Shown here: one piece after another, positions 10,446-23,400 of the stretch | Numbering within the stretch: the stretch's first letter is position 1 | Layout: each line of letters begins with the position of its first letter | Assembly: GCA_003996215.1 (NCBI GenBank) | Contig: QJPP01001548.1 | Span: 124,001-188,000 of the forward strand | Source: Jaltomata sinuosa | Lineage: Eukaryota > Streptophyta > Magnoliopsida > Solanales > Solanaceae | Direction of reading: 5' to 3' | DNA: 64,000 bases | Position numbers and translations under genes: made by a program | The notes under the pieces: model-generated | Seen by the model: the letters and a program-made list of their open reading frames with translations, nothing else | The model's database searches: none | Told to the model about the DNA's origin: nothing

Positions 10446-11580
10446 CTCCTTAGGTGGGACAAACACATCTATGCTCCAAGCTTCAATGGTCTTAATCTCA
10501 TTTGCTGTGCCGAAGCAAGATTTTATCCGCTGCCCGTTTGCCTTGAACCATTTTCCCTCAAGGTTTTCAAGTTCAATAGCACCAAGAGGAAAAACTTGTA
10601 CCACCTTGAAGGGTCCAATCCACTTGGACTTCAACTTGCCAGGAAACAAGCGAAGTCTAGAGTTGAAAAGCAGGACCAAGTCACCCGGCTGAAAATCCCT
10701 CTTCTCTATCTTCCGGTCATGATACAGCTTCATCTTCTCCTTGTATAGATCTAAACTTTCATAGGCATTCAGACAGAATTCATCCAACTCATTCAGTTAT
10801 CCTAACCTCTGCAATGATGTTTTACCCCACTCCAAGTTCAGCTTCTTTAAAGCCCACATGGCCTTGTGCTCTAGTTTAACCTCAAGATGGCACGCCTTAC
10901 CAAACACAAGTTGATATGCATATAGGAGTCTTGTATGCAGTTCGGTACGCCCATAAAGCATCATCCAGCTTTTGCGATCAATCCTTTCTATTAGCATTAA
11001 TAGTCTTAGACAGGATTGACTTGATTTATCTATTGGAAACATCCACTTGCCCACTTGTCTGAGGATGATAAGGGGTTGCCACTCTGTGTTTCACTCCATA
11101 TTTTTCAAGCAAAGCACGAAACAACTTATTGCAAAAGTGAGAGCCTCCATCACTAATAATAGCTCTTAGCATACCGAACTTTGAGAAGATGTTCTTTTTC
11201 AAGAACGCTGTGACACATTTACCTTCATTGCTTGGAAGTGCAACCGCCTCCACCCACTTAGACACATAGTCAACAGCCACCAATATATACCGGTTTTCAT
11301 CAGATAGCACGAATGGACCCATGAAGTCAATGCCCCAAACATCGAATAGCTCAATCACAAGGATGGGATTCATAGGAAGCTCATGCCTCCCTGATATGAC
11401 TCCTTCCCTCTGACATCTGCTGCAAGCCTTAGCAAACTCATGGGCGTCTTTATGAATAGTCGACCAATAATAGCCGCATTGTAGGATCTTGTGGGCAGTC
11501 CAGATACCATTATGATGACCTCCCATGGGGGATGAATGGCATGCTTCCAATATCTCCATCATCTCTACTTTCGGCACACA
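10431..11580 (-). pseudogene. pol: Element A integrase (pol C-terminus)
   Basis: Integrase inserts the cDNA into the genome. In sense order: the zinc-binding region (ACHSSPMGGHH, then CSRCQREG), then the catalytic core with Asp in VWGIDFMGPF, Asp in ISDGGSHF, and ATPYHPQTSGQVDVSNR. At the third catalytic position this copy has Asp (GQVDV) where B has Glu (GQVEV). The C-terminal SH3-like part follows at 10431-10787 (PGDLVLLFNSRLRLFPGKLKSKWIGPFKV), ending PPKELDEV. A frameshift near 11040 separates core and C-terminus. No chromodomain follows, as expected for Athila. Confidence 0.85.
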
Positions 11581-13470
11581 TATCTAGATCATAGTATCCG
11601 CACACACATGAAATAGGAATGGCTCTTTCCAGAAGTACTTCTTCACATCGGACATAAATTTCCTCATTTAGTGAACGGACATATCATCAGGCACTAAATC
11701 GCTTGCTAAGTAGTTGGCAATGTCTACAAACCATGGGATCAAATCTTGAAAATTAGTCAATACTTGTTCATCATGAAACCATTTGTCAATCTCTAACCCA
11801 TCATTCAGCTTCAGCATGGCTTCTTCTTCCAACCTAGAAAAATGATCTGCCACCTGATTTTATATACCCTTTCGGTCTTTGACTTTGAAGTCAAACTCTT
11901 GCAGCAGCAACACCCATCTAATCAACCTAGGTTTAGCATCCTTCTTCGCCATAAGATAACGAAGAGCTGAATGGTCAGTATGCACCAACACCTTGGTGCC
12001 CAACAAATAAGATCTGAACTTTTTGAACTCAAAGACCACAACAAGCAGCTCATGTTCAGTCACTGTATAGTTCTTCCAAGCCAAGTTAAGTGCTTTTCTA
12101 GCGTAGTATATGGGATGGAGAATCTTTTCACACCTTTGGCTTAGGACTGCTCCTAGCGCCACTCCACTAGCATCGCACATAACCTCAAATAGTGGAGACC
12201 AATCAGGAGCAATAATGATAGGAGCTGTAACAACCTTCTCTTTAAGGCACTCAAATGCCTTCAAACATGCTTCATCAAAAACAAACTTTACCTCTTTCTG
12301 CAGAAGCTTACACAATGGATTTGCAATTTTGGAGAAGTCCTTGATAAACTTCCTATAAAAGCCAGCATGCCCTAAGAAACTCTGAATACCCTTCACGGAA
12401 ACTGGTGAAGGCAATTTTTCAATCACCTCTATCTTCGCTCTATCAACCTCTATACCCTTTTCAAAATCCGTTGACCAAGCACTATGCCCTCTTTAACCAT
12501 GAAGTGACACTTCTCCCAATTCAGAACTAGGTTACACTCTTCACACCGCTTCAACACACAGCCTAGATGATCTAGACAATCTTCAAAAGAGTCACCTACC
12601 ACCGAAAAGTCATCTATAAATACCTTTATAGTGTCCTCCACCATGTCCGAAAAGATAGACATCATACATCACCAAAAAGATATTGGTGCATTGCAAAGAC
12701 CGAACGGCATCCTCTTAAAGCAAACGTCCCATATGGGCATGTGAATGTAATTTTGTCTTGGTCTTCGATGGTAATAAAGATCTGATTATACCCCGAGTAA
12801 CCATCTAGAAAATAGTACCAACCTCTACCTGCAAGACGATCTAGCATCTGGTCCATGAATGGCGTTGGAAAGTGGTCCTTCTCAGTCCACGCATTCAACT
12901 TTCGGTAGTCTATGCATATGCTCCAACCTGTGACTAGCCTCATCGGAATCAGCTTATTCTTTGCATTAGGAACCACCGTAATCCCTCCTTTCTTTGGTAT
13001 GCACTGAAATGGGCTCACCCACTTGTTGTCAGAAATTGGGTAAACCACACCTGCATCCAGCCACTTTATGATCTTCTTCTTGACGACTTCTTGCATAGGT
13101 TGATTCAACCTACGTTGATTCTCAATAGATGGAACACAATCAGGCTTGATTTGGATTTTGTGAGTACAGATTCCAGGTAGAATCCCAATAATGTTTGTGA
13201 TGGTCCACCCAATAGCTCTCTTAAACTTTCTCAATACTGAAACTAGAGCTTCAACCTGTGCTCACTTAAATATGTAGCAATGATTACTAGTAAAGTCTCA
13301 TTATCTCCCAAGAATACGTACCGAAGATGAGATAGAAGTTCTCTGAGCTCCAAGACTGGAGGCTCCTCAATAGATGGGCGAGCAGGTGGCGTTTTCCTAT
13401 TCTTCAAGTGCAAGTCTAGCTTCTTTGGTGCATAAGTGTATGATCCCAACCCTGTAAGTGCTGCAACCAT
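11581..13470 (-). pseudogene. pol: Element A reverse transcriptase and RNase H
   Basis: The RT copies element RNA into DNA. Readable blocks in sense order: PMQEVVKKKIIKWLDAGVVYPISD, then CIDYRKLNAW, YYFLDGYSGYNQI (first catalytic Asp), and VFIDDFSVVGDSF (the IDD version of the YxDD box typical of Athila). RNase H follows: SFLGHAGFYRKFIKDFSKIANPL, CDASGVALGAVL, TVTEHELL and HTDHSALRYL. The frame changes near 13235, near 12665 and between 12450 and 12426; a stop at 11860 precedes the connection domain (MADHFSRLEEEA). The product is not functional as read. Confidence 0.85.
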
Positions 13471-14278
13471 TTCATCATACGCATCAATGTCGTCACCTTA
13501 AAAGTTCATAATGACTGCTACAAGGGCTTCAACACCAAGTCTCTCCTCAATAGGTATAACCAGCTAGTCCTCATCAACAACATCAATAATTGACACCACT
13601 CTCATATAAATCATGGTGCTTTATTTATTTGCATACATTGAAAGTCACCTCCTCATCATTTATCCTGAACTTCATCTGACCTGTTTCCGAGTCAACTAAA
13701 GCATGCCTAGTAGCCAAGAATGGTCTCCCCAAGATGATGGGCACCTCTAAGTTAACCTCACAATCCAGAATAACAAAATCTGCAGGAAAGATAAATATGT
13801 CAACCTTTACCAATACATCATATAGAATTCCTACAGGCATCTTCACCATGCGATCTGCCATAAGTAACTGCATTGTAGTCGGAGAGGGGGCTCCCAAGCC
13901 CAACTGATTATAAACTACAAGTGGCATCAAATTTATACTAGCACCCAGATCACACAAAGCTTTGGCGAAATAGAATGCTCCAATAGTGCATGAAATGGTG
14001 AAGGCTCCAGGATCTTCCTTCTTCTGTACCATCGAACGGGATGCTATAGCATTGCAGTGGTGCAAATTATTTACTGGTTCAAAGCTAACCATCCTCTTCC
14101 TCGTAACCAAATCCTTCATAAATTTTGCGTAGCCAGGCATTTGCTCCAAAGCTTCGACCAAAGGGATATTGACTGACAGTTGCTTTAGCATGGAGATGAA
14201 CTTATGGAATTTTCCGTCCTCAACCTTTTTCTTCAACCTCTGGGGGTAAGGTGGAGGAGGCAGTGGCATGGGTTTCAT
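13471..14278 (-). pseudogene. pol: Element A protease region
   Basis: Aspartic protease that would cleave Gag-Pol. The motif ALCDLGASINLMPL carries the catalytic Asp of a retropepsin fold (D-L-G in place of D-S/T-G), followed by VPIILGRPFLATRHALVD, the standard distal ILG block. The open segment is 13625-14278; an in-frame stop at 14321 separates it from the Gag tail and the frame is lost toward RT. Element B (38522-39109) has the same domain with close sequence. Confidence 0.8.
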
Positions 14279-16034
14279 GACTAGTGCAACTTCTTTGCCC
14301 TTCTCCTTCTTTTTAGAAGGCTATTTTTCAGATGACCCTTCACCACTATCTTTCTCTTCAGACTCGGCTACCTTCTCAGCATTATCCTTCTCAGCTTCGG
14401 CTAGCTCGTTGACAGCAATAGGCATGGGAGGATCAACAGTCTGCTTACCACTCCGAGTAGTCACCGCTATAACATGTCGATCATTCTTCAGATTTTGAAT
14501 GGTGTCACTTAGGAGAGTATCCTTTTGGTGTGGATTCATGTTGGTTGACAAATGATGCATCTGTGTCTCAAGATGCTTGATGGAGACAGTGTGGGACTCC
14601 ACCTTCTAATATGCTTGAAAATTTGGCTTTTATCTCCTTCATACTCGCATCCGTGGAGTCATCCTTTTGGAACACTTTGTTGATCATCTCTCTCATGGTG
14701 GGTTGTCCAGCCCGCTCTTCACAAGTTACAGGCAGAACATAGAGACCACTTCTCTCATTCTTGTACCCATCCTTGTTCTGCCAGTCACCATCTCTATCTC
14801 TATCTCTGTAACTGGCCCAATTGTAGTAGTCATCCCTATCTCTGTTCAGACCTTGATTTCCTTGGCCAGAGGCCCAGAACCCCATACCTTGATCATTCAG
14901 ATAACTTACTTCTTCTACTGATGAGTAACTATCTGACCTTGGTGCTTTACCTTGAGAACCTACGGCTTTAACTTTCTCTACTCCCTCAGCTAGGAATTTC
15001 TTTGCCTGCAACCCCAATGTCGTGTTTATCTCAGCCTGTGTCTGCTTAATGTCTTCTATTTCATTCGGATCTACAGACTTGCCGACTGCATAAGTACATG
15101 TTGGCATTTCCGCCTCTCTTATATGGCATGCTCAATTTGTCTTTGCAACTCTATCTAGCATCTCTATAGCATCTGGATATGTGTTTTCCATGAATGCACC
15201 TCCAGTCACAATATCAGCTACAACTTTAGTATTTGCATTCAGGGCCTTATAGAATATCTCCATCAGATGCCTGGAAGGAATTTCGTGTCTCAGAACTTGC
15301 TTCAACTTCTTCTTGAACCTTAGCCATGCCTCATATAGTGCTTCTGCATGTAGCTGGCTGAAGTTGTATATCTCATGTTTCAATTGCAACATCCTCGATG
15401 GTGGAAAGAACCGCTCTAGGAACTGACTCTTCATCTCATACAAAGTATATATGGAATTGTCAGGCAGTTCTGAGAGTTATGCAGTTGCCTCATCAGTCAA
15501 TGAGAATGGGAATAGCCTTAGCCTGATAGCCTCCTGTCCCACTCCTGGAATGTTGTATGATTTGCTAATGCTCACAAAGTTATTCACATGTAGGATTGCA
15601 TCTTCCATGGGCTTCCCTGAATAAAGTCCTTTCAGGTTTAGCAGTTGGATCATGGCGCTAGTGATATCAAACTTCATCCCATCAGCTAGTGGTGGGAGCA
15701 CTATGGGTCTAGTGGTGCCATATTCCTCCTCATCATAATCGTCTACATCATAATATAGAGGGGCGTGCCTTTGCTGCTGCATATGTCGGCCCCTATTATA
15801 TGGCACACATCGAGGTACTACCTCGTCCCGGACACCTTGTTCTCTTCCTTGCCTTGCTCGCTCAACTGCAGTATTTCGAGCAGCAAGATCTTTTGCAATT
15901 TTAGCATATTCGGCAGCAAGGGCATCTTCGCCTTCCTTTAAGCGTAATGCTTCTTCCTTTTTCTTCTGCTCGACTTCATCTAGTAACCGAGTTGAAATAT
16001 GCTCTTAAGTTTCATGCTCTCCATCCTTAGCCAT
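14279..16034 (-). pseudogene. gag: Element A gag
   Basis: Capsid/nucleocapsid polyprotein. The ATG at 16034 (MAKDGEHET) is followed almost at once by a stop; B shows the same start, though B has an open frame further upstream. Capsid blocks: MIQLLNLKGLYSGKPMEDAI with EAIRLRLFPFSL (15477-15700), then QFLERFFPPSRM and LYEAWLRFKKKL (15132-15443). The nucleocapsid part is rich in Arg/Asp/Tyr (RDRDDYYN, YRDRDRD near 14800) and I see no CCHC knuckle. Stops at 15477 and 15132 are in frame, and a shift occurs near 14570-14600. Confidence 0.85.
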
Positions 16035-16213
16035 ATTTCTTAGTGTTTTGGAGAGCTCCGTATCATAAGGGATCAAGGGATTGCCTTAACTCCTTGTACT
16101 TGGCATGCACAAGTGTCCTACTTGTATCAAAACAAAAACAACAGAAAAAATAAAATCAAGAAATAAGGACTAATAGTGAATTAAACACAATCTCTCTTAA
16201 TCCTAAACCATAT

Positions 16214-16231
16214 TCCCCGGCAACGGCGCCA
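16214..16231 (-). other. Element A primer binding site (tRNA-Asp type)
   Basis: The sense strand reads TGGCGCCGTTGCCGGGGA, the classic plant tRNA-Asp primer site used by Athila elements, five bases inside the 5' LTR end at 16237. It fixes the minus orientation of A. Confidence 0.93.
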
Positions 16232-16236
16232 AAATT

Positions 16237-17920
16237 TGATGCGCCCAAATTACACCTCCAAAAGAAGTATAAAGTGGTTGTTGTTTAAATATAGAACCCA
16301 ACTAAGGGTTGAGGTCGATCCCATAAGGAATATGGTAGGACTAGGGTCAATCAGTGTTTACTCAGTCTTTTAGTCATTTATTTCCCGCAAGGGGGGGGGA
16401 GGGGGTTGAAGTAACAAATAATGACAGTAACTTATATTAGTAACAAGTAAAAAAGAGTAATTTCAATAGTTGTTATCAATAAGAGAAGTGACTAGGGTAG
16501 TGTTCCCCATGAGATCATAACTTAGTAAGGCTATTGTACTTGGTAAACTAGTTTGGTGCTTAGCATGCAGAATCGGTAAGTTAGGCTCACCTTATTTCTT
16601 GGTCAGGCAACTAGGTGAATTTCACCACATGCATTGGTCCGGACGCGGTTGTCTCTTTACTAACCCTTACCCTTGATCCCAGATTAGCTAATCTCGGACA
16701 AGCTCAAGCTATTAGATGAGGGTTGATAGCCTCAAATCTCATTGTTAACACCCCTTTTCCCATCCATTACCTCCTTAGTCCGGCAAGTAAGGATAAGGCG
16801 AGTTCTAACGTTGTGCACCGTTAAAAAGCAATCAAAGCGAAGGGATGAACAATACATGCATAAGCACCTCCCTAGATTACCTAAGTATCTAACCTACTTC
16901 ATTAATCCTTCATGGTTCCAGCAACCCTAGTTGTGGATTTAGCTACTCATTCATAAGCATGCAATTAATGTTTGTTTGAGCAATCATCAAGAGATACTTA
17001 CAAATAAGAATAAAGAAAACCGCAATCTTGAAGAACAAACTCAAGAACACTCCAATACCAAGAACTTGTGTGCGAAATCAATACCAAAATCAAAGTAACA
17101 AAATATCTGAAAGTAACTTGAAATAATTCGTGAACCCCTGAAAATAAAACCTAAGGGAAAGTATTTATAGACAAAAACAAATCATGTCCTAAACAAACTA
17201 GAAAACTGGGCTCGGCAGGGACTACGGGTCTGAGGATGGTCCATTGTTTGGAATGATGGTCCATGGTCTTCTGGGGTCAACCGTGGTCCTGCTGGTCAAT
17301 GACTTTTGGCTTGGGGAATGAGGTTAGAACCACGAGTCGACCTTCGGAATGACGGCTCATCCTTGGACTCATGGTTTCTTGGCCTCCTTTGGTACCTTAT
17401 CTGCTTCAGTGATGATGAGTCACAGAGATGGACCATCTTTTGGAATTACGGTCCATTCTTCAATCCATCATTCTTGCTACTACTTTCACCTCTGTGGAAC
17501 CTCTGTTTACGTGTCCTCAGGATGGGCCCATACTTGGAAAGTATGGACCATCTTTTGAGTCATCTTTTCCTCCACACTTAGCACCTCTTCTGGACTTTAG
17601 ATGACGTGTCAACAGGATGGGCATATCTTTTGAATGGACAGACTGTCAACACACTCGTGCAATCATTCTTGCCTTGCACAATTTCTGAAGTTTGGATTAC
17701 GTGTCCACAGGACGGGCCCGTGGTTTGAAAGCACGGCCCGTCAACTGCCCCATATTCCCTGTAATGTTCTAGTTTCTACTTAGTTTCCAATACTTTGCTC
17801 AAGGATCCAATTTTCCTGCACACTTAACCAAAATCATCAAATCCACAAATAAAATGATAAAGAACTTGCGAAAATCCTAAATATTAAGCTTCGAAAGTAG
17901 AGTATTTCTACGCCACATCA
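16237..17920 (-). repeat. Element A right LTR (5' LTR in sense)
   Basis: 1684 bases from TGATGCGCCC to CGCCACATCA, partner of 3473-5157. The palindrome cluster lies at 17215-17760. In sense this LTR begins at 17920. GTTAC follows at 17921-17925. Confidence 0.95.
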
Positions 17921-17925
17921 GTTAC

Positions 17926-18635
17926 ACTATTTGGGTTTGTTGGATACTCACAGTGTTGGATACACTACTTATCAGCTGAAGGGCCCAACAAAGTTATGGT
18001 GGAGGGCCCAAGTTGCTTACAGACCATCTTCGTCTTCTCTATTACCTTGGTCAGAGTTCTATGAGGCCTTTATGGCCAAGTTCTTACCTCAAAGTGATAG
18101 AGAGCGTCGTACGGGGTAGTTCACTAGACTTATGTAGGGGTATATGACCGTATCTGAGTATAAGACTCTCTTCCACCAGCTTAGTCTATTTAGGGCCATG
18201 ATTATCCCTAACGAGCCCGACAAAGTCCATAAATTTTTTTGGGGATTGAGATTAGAGTTCAGATAGATAGTTGACGTGTTAGTTGCTAGCGGTCGATCCT
18301 TCCAGGCTATAGTAGATAAAGTTCACGCTATGGAGGGGACCAGAGATAAGAGGCTGCAGCACCAGGGCAGCAATAGTGGTTCGTATTATAGTGGAAGAGG
18401 TTCAGGCCAGTGGGGTCGAGGGTATCAGCCACAACAGGATCAGGGTCAGTCTAGTCGATTAGTTCAGGCATCGCTTCAGGCTTCTGGTAGTTCTCAGTTT
18501 GAGCAGGGCTAGAGTAGTCACCAGGGTTATGGTGGTAAGACTCCGAAAGGTACATCTTCTAGGCATCAGGCTATGGTGTACACACCGGTGTATCTCATTC
18601 ATCCAGGCAGGGTAGGCCATCAGGAACCACACTAC
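17926..18635 (+). pseudogene. gag: Element D gag, 3' part
   Basis: Continuation of the D capsid in the same frame as the segment ending at 3472. TYQLKGPTKLWW is the conserved retrotransposon Gag core, followed by WSEFYEAFMAKFLPQSDRE and, after two stops (near 18118 and 18135), SEYKTLFHQLSLFRAM. The tail is Gln/Ser/Gly-rich (SYYSGRGSGQWGRGYQPQQ), typical of Tekay/Del Gag before the zinc knuckle. It ends where element E begins at 18636. The expected knuckle and pol are displaced beyond the window. Confidence 0.85.
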
Positions 18636-20105
18636 TGTAACACCTCAAAAAATTTAAGCTAAGATCCAGACCAGAAAATTTAAGTAAAAAGCTATAAGTT
18701 TAGAGATAAGAACCACGGACGGATTCCATAGACCGTGGAACAGACCATGGACCATATATACCATTCATGGAACAATATCTGCAGACCAACCTCTAGCCGG
18801 AGATCCACATGAGGGATCCGCAGATCGTGGATCAGACCATGGATCGTGGTTGGCCCTTTTGAAAATCAGACTGAAGCTTAGCATATAGCATAAGATCCAT
18901 GAATGGGATCTATGGATCTTGGAATGGTCCATGGGACATGGTTTCCCCTCTTGGAATTCAGGCCTACAACCTGACAAAAAGGAGAAAAATCATAGATCGG
19001 TTCCATGGACCATGGTTCTTGCCTGTGGAACCCTGTGTCAAATATTTTCAGTAGTTTCTCACATATATTTCCCAGGGGTATTTTGTACTTTTCTTATTCT
19101 TTTATCTCTTAAACTAAGTAACTTTAGGCCTAACTAGAGGGGTATTATTAACACTTAGTCAAATTCCCCCTCATTTTAATGATTAAAACTCAAAAAGAAA
19201 GAAAAAAATCATCTCTCAAGTTTCAAGACGTAGGGCTTCTTCTCCAATTTTCTATCTTCAAGTTCTAGCTAGAAAATCTTCAAGTTCAGGTATGTGGATA
19301 TTCATTAAGGGTAATCTTCCACCCTTATGCCCAAAACCTCCAGCTTTACATTGATTTTTATGAACTTATGAAGTTAGGGTTCCTACCCAATTATGCAAGT
19401 TTCCTGTAAATTCAATTTTCTTATGTTGTTACACGATTTATGTTCCTACTTACATGGTTTTGCATGAGTTTTATACGTATTTCTTAATACCATGATTTGA
19501 AAGATAAACTTAGAATAATTTGACATGTATTTCTTATTTTTAAGAATATTTGGTATGTTCAGATAACATGACCTCAACTATTCAGAAAATAGCATATCTA
19601 ATTCCTCAAGTTATGAGAAACTCCCCACTACAATGGTTTCAAGTTTGATTAGTGAACTTGACTCTTAGTTTTGAAGTTCAAACTTACTACTTTATGATTT
19701 ATAATTATGCATCACGTTTTGAACTTATGCTTTTACTTTGAGTCCTTGTACTACAGATTTTATTACTATAACATGATTTATGTTGTCAGCATGCTTTCAA
19801 GAACAATTTATCATGACATATGCATTCTAGCATACCTTCTTTGTATTGCATCCTATCATGATGTAGATTCAGGCATTCGCTCTCAGACTCATGGCTAGAT
19901 TCCAGCAGGATTTCCAGTCGGATTGGTGAATCCTCATCATTCGAGGACTACTATATGAGTTCTAGCTTATTTTCATGCTTTTTGTGCAGTACTTAGAGTT
20001 AGCTGGGGATCTTGTCCCAGCAACTCATCTTATCAGTTTAGAGGATTTTCAGACATGGTTAGATAGATAGAATGATTGATTCATATTTTCATTCTTAAAC
20101 TTTTT
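18636..20105 (+). repeat. Element E 5' LTR, 3' end deleted
   Basis: Starts TGTAACACCTC right after D gag and is a diverged relative of the G LTRs: shared phrases include GTATGTGG.TATTCA near 19290 (48510 in G) and GATTCAGG.. with GGCTAGA near 19866 (49870 in G). Palindromic words built on GATCCATGG/CCGTGG cluster at 18715-19010. The G LTR continues for about 200 bases past the point matching 20100 and ends TGACA with a primer site. Here the sequence instead turns into unrelated AT-rich DNA and then gag, so the LTR end, primer site and leader appear deleted. Confidence 0.75.
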
Positions 20106-20444
20106 TTTATAATATATATTAAGTTTCTCATTTCATCAATTAAGCTAATCCTCTAACTCTAGACCACAAAGTTACGAATGTTGAGTTTTATAATGACATT
20201 CAAATGTTAGCATAGGCGATGACCAACAAGGCAAATAAACAAGCATATATCCTTGTTAATTCGAATGGTGGGTCAGCTGTGGCAAGGTTTAGAGATTTTG
20301 TCCATATGAATTTGCCAGAGCTTTTGGGGTCAAAGGTTGGTGAAGGACCGCAAAACTTCATTAATGAGGTGAAGAAGATTCTTGAGGTGATGCAGGTGAT
20401 TGCTATTGATAGCATTAATCAAGATTCTTACCAGCTCAAGGATG
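20106..20444 (+). pseudogene. gag: Element E gag, N-terminal part
   Basis: After about 110 bases of non-coding leader remnant, a frame from 20219 (MTNKANKQAYI) reads RFRDFVHMNLPELLGSKVGE then PQNFINEVKKILEVM and SYQLKDV, the conserved N-terminal Gag block of Ty3/gypsy chromoviruses. It stops being E at 20444, where solo LTR S sits. The frame continues from 23572 when one target copy is discounted. Confidence 0.85.
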
Positions 20445-23400
20445 TGTAATGACCCTTCCGGTCATTTCCACGTATAAGTTTTGAAGTCAAGCAAATCGAC
20501 AAAAGATATCGTAAGATCTTTAACAAATTTTCTGAACTTTGGGTCAAATGTCTCTGGGCTTTTCTCCCAATATATAAAGAGTTAGAAGTCCCCCGAAATA
20601 CCAAATCTAAGGTCTACGAGTCTAGTTTCTAACGCACAAAACCTCACGTCCAACTGATCTCGGAGTAAATAGTTATGACTGTTTTACCGCGGACTGTCTG
20701 GCAGAAAATGGGTTGCGAACCGGGTCGCGAATCGGGTTGGGTCAAACTCGATTTAAGCCTCGACTTCACATTTTAAAATGCCATTTCAGTTCCGAAACAG
20801 TGATAAAACATAAGGGAGGATCCCGAGAGAATTCTTGAGTATCAAAATCGTGCGTTGGCGAATTACGAGCCTAAACTTAAGAATTTTATTAGCATCGTGC
20901 GTGTATTTGAAAATATTTTATTTAAAAGTTGAATTTGGTAAAAACTATATTAGTATTGCTTTTTCAAAATATTTTAAAGGTTTATGGGAAATATTTTTGA
21001 AACGTTATAATTGTATATGTATTTATTTTATAAATTTTTATACATTGTATTATTTTAACGGAGATAGTAAATTTAATTATGTTAAAAATTATTATTATAA
21101 TATAGTGGGTTTTATTGAAAATGATTTTCTATTAATTATGGTATATTTCAAATATTATATTTATTTTACCATGAATTTATGCAATACCCGAGTATATACT
21201 TAGCGGGATGAAATTGGTTGCCACCTCCACCCCCACGTGTAAGTGGAAGATGAAGGCAACAACTAGTATATTTAGTAGTGGCATCATTTGGAAGTTAGGC
21301 AGTGTGATGATTATTGGCAACATTTAACTTTGCTGTGAGGTTTTATATATATAGGCATACTACTATGCACACTTCATTATGCACATCTATACCTTGCGTG
21401 CTAAAGAGAATTTCATGGAGAAGATTGTTTAACTCAATATTTGGATTTTGAAAGAAAAATCAATTATCTACGTCAAGTCGTTCCATCCCAAATCCAATTC
21501 CGATTCCGATTTAGTTTTGGATTTTCTTGGAGTGGTTCGAGCTTGGACATCGTTGTTCTAGCAGCTTGTCGTCGGACGACAGGTAGGTTACGGTTTATTT
21601 TCCCTAGACTCCGCATATATAGAATAAAATTGTATTAATGGGCAACCTTGGGTTGGATTATTAGGTTGGCACCACAGACCTCGACCGCGTTATTCATGTG
21701 CACTTTTGTTCCTCCGTTGCTTGTAGTATTTGTCGTTATATTTTATTTACCCTTGTGATCCTGTGAGGCCTTGTTGACTCTGGAACATAGAAGGTGGGAT
21801 TTTGGGAATGTCCGCGAGTCCCGGGCATAGACTTATCCTTCTAGGCTGGTTATGCTTGCTGAGTAGCTGTGGGCCTGTGCAGGGTCGATAGGTTGATTGT
21901 GAGCTGCGGGGCAGCTATTGTGTGTGATCATACCATTTCCATGCATATAAAGAGGTTTTATCCATGTTTTACCGTGGTTTTGGCTTCGGACCTACTGGCA
22001 CTGTTTTCTAAACCTTGCATGGCCCGGGGCCCCCGTTTTTGATGGAAATGATTTGGAAATGGTTGATTTGACTTGTGAGTATTCTTGGGTAAAAGAAAGT
22101 AAAATTATGTTTTAAGACACCAGTTTTACTACTACACTAGACTCGGCAGGGCCGGAGTGCTAGTTGAGTTTTCTTGCTACTTGAGATGATTTTTAGCCTC
22201 GGTCGGACCGAGCACCTGAGATGACTTTTTACTATTTAGACCCGGTTATGCCCGAGCACCCTTGGAGGGGTTTTTGAGACATTTTCCTACTACTTTAGTC
22301 CTGGACAGGGTCTGGGCATTGCATATTCTAGACTGGGTCTCCATCCTGATACCGGACTTGCTTCCGGACGACATGTTCTGATACTGAGTTTTAGTATGGG
22401 GTCGGGGACCTCCATGGACCTTGCCATCTGGGCCAGAGGCTACGGGTTGCGTGTGCCGGAGGAGGGGTATACGGTGGAGTAGAGGTATACGGGCAGAGTC
22501 CTTCCATGGAACCTACCTACTGGGCCGGATCCGCGCCGGAGGAGGTACATACAGAGATACCATGGCACTTGAGATCTTCATGAATCATATCATTCATTGT
22601 TTGAGGCTTCACCCTTGTTTGCTGTTTGCTGATTGTACACTCCGGTAGTATGGGATGCCGGAGGGTTTGTTTTCACTTGTTTGTGTTCCTCGGTTGTATG
22701 GGCGGCCGGGGGACTGTAGGTAGACTTTCGCTTTTTACTTACAGAATTGTTCTCTATTATGGATAAGTATGAGATTGGTATGAGTAGTTGGGTTTGATTC
22801 ATGTCTCTGAGCATGCCTATTATTACTCTTTCTCTCTTCTTCTTACACTTGAGGTTACCGGTATACCATCCATTTCGTAAACTTATTTTGTATACACTGT
22901 TGTTGCAAGGACCCCAGTTGCGTTATTTCTTACTTTCACATGTGCCTATGATGTGTATATTCTTCTTACTAGCCTCATATGTGGTTCTGTTGATTTCCCT
23001 CTGGGCTAGTTCCTATGTATCTTTCGTTGATTTCTGTGACTACTTGCTTCTATTCTGTCTATTACTACGCTTTTATCTTATATGTGCCCAGTCGGCCTAT
23101 GATACCTACTGGGTACCTTATGCTTCGCATTTGGTGCTCACCCCTACCCCCTGCATCTTTGGGTGCAGATCTTAGCGTGGGCCATCACCGTTAGATCGTT
23201 ATGATTCGTGCTTGGAGATCTGTTTGAGACTACTTCAGACTGAGGGTGAGCTCTTGGCGATCGGAGATTAGCTTTAGTTTATCTTTTGCTTCATGTACTC
23301 TATTACCATTCAGAGACATCTGTATATATAGTGTTGGTTTATTTGCACTCCATGTATGTAGTTTGGCTCTGTACTATGATACCAGGTCTTGGGGTTTGGT

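Larger units (their letters stand above)
3473..17920 (-). mobile_element. Element A: complete Athila-like Ty3/gypsy retrotransposon
   Basis: A 14.4-kb element transcribed on the minus strand: two LTRs (16237-17920 is the 5' LTR in sense, 3473-5157 the 3' LTR), a tRNA-Asp primer site, gag, protease, RT, RNase H, integrase, then a separate downstream frame in the envelope position. The 5-bp duplication GTTAC flanks it at 3468-3472 and 17921-17925. The tRNA-Asp primer, long LTRs, FIDD-type RT motif and an extra frame after pol are Athila hallmarks. LTR ends are TGATG...CATCA, with the first base mutated to G in the left copy. By eye the two LTRs differ at about 10 of the first 200 positions, so the insertion is not recent. 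Gag-pol carries many frameshifts and stops, so it is not autonomous now. Confidence 0.95.

Noticed and set aside
16214..16231. Possible tRNA gene fragments at the primer sites
   Set aside because: Only the 18 bases complementary to a tRNA 3' end are present; no cloverleaf or tRNA promoter boxes.
20835..21203. 122-codon frame in the first part of solo LTR S
   Set aside because: AT-driven composition (Tyr, Phe, Ile, Asn), no motif, and it lies inside an LTR flanked by perfect target duplications.
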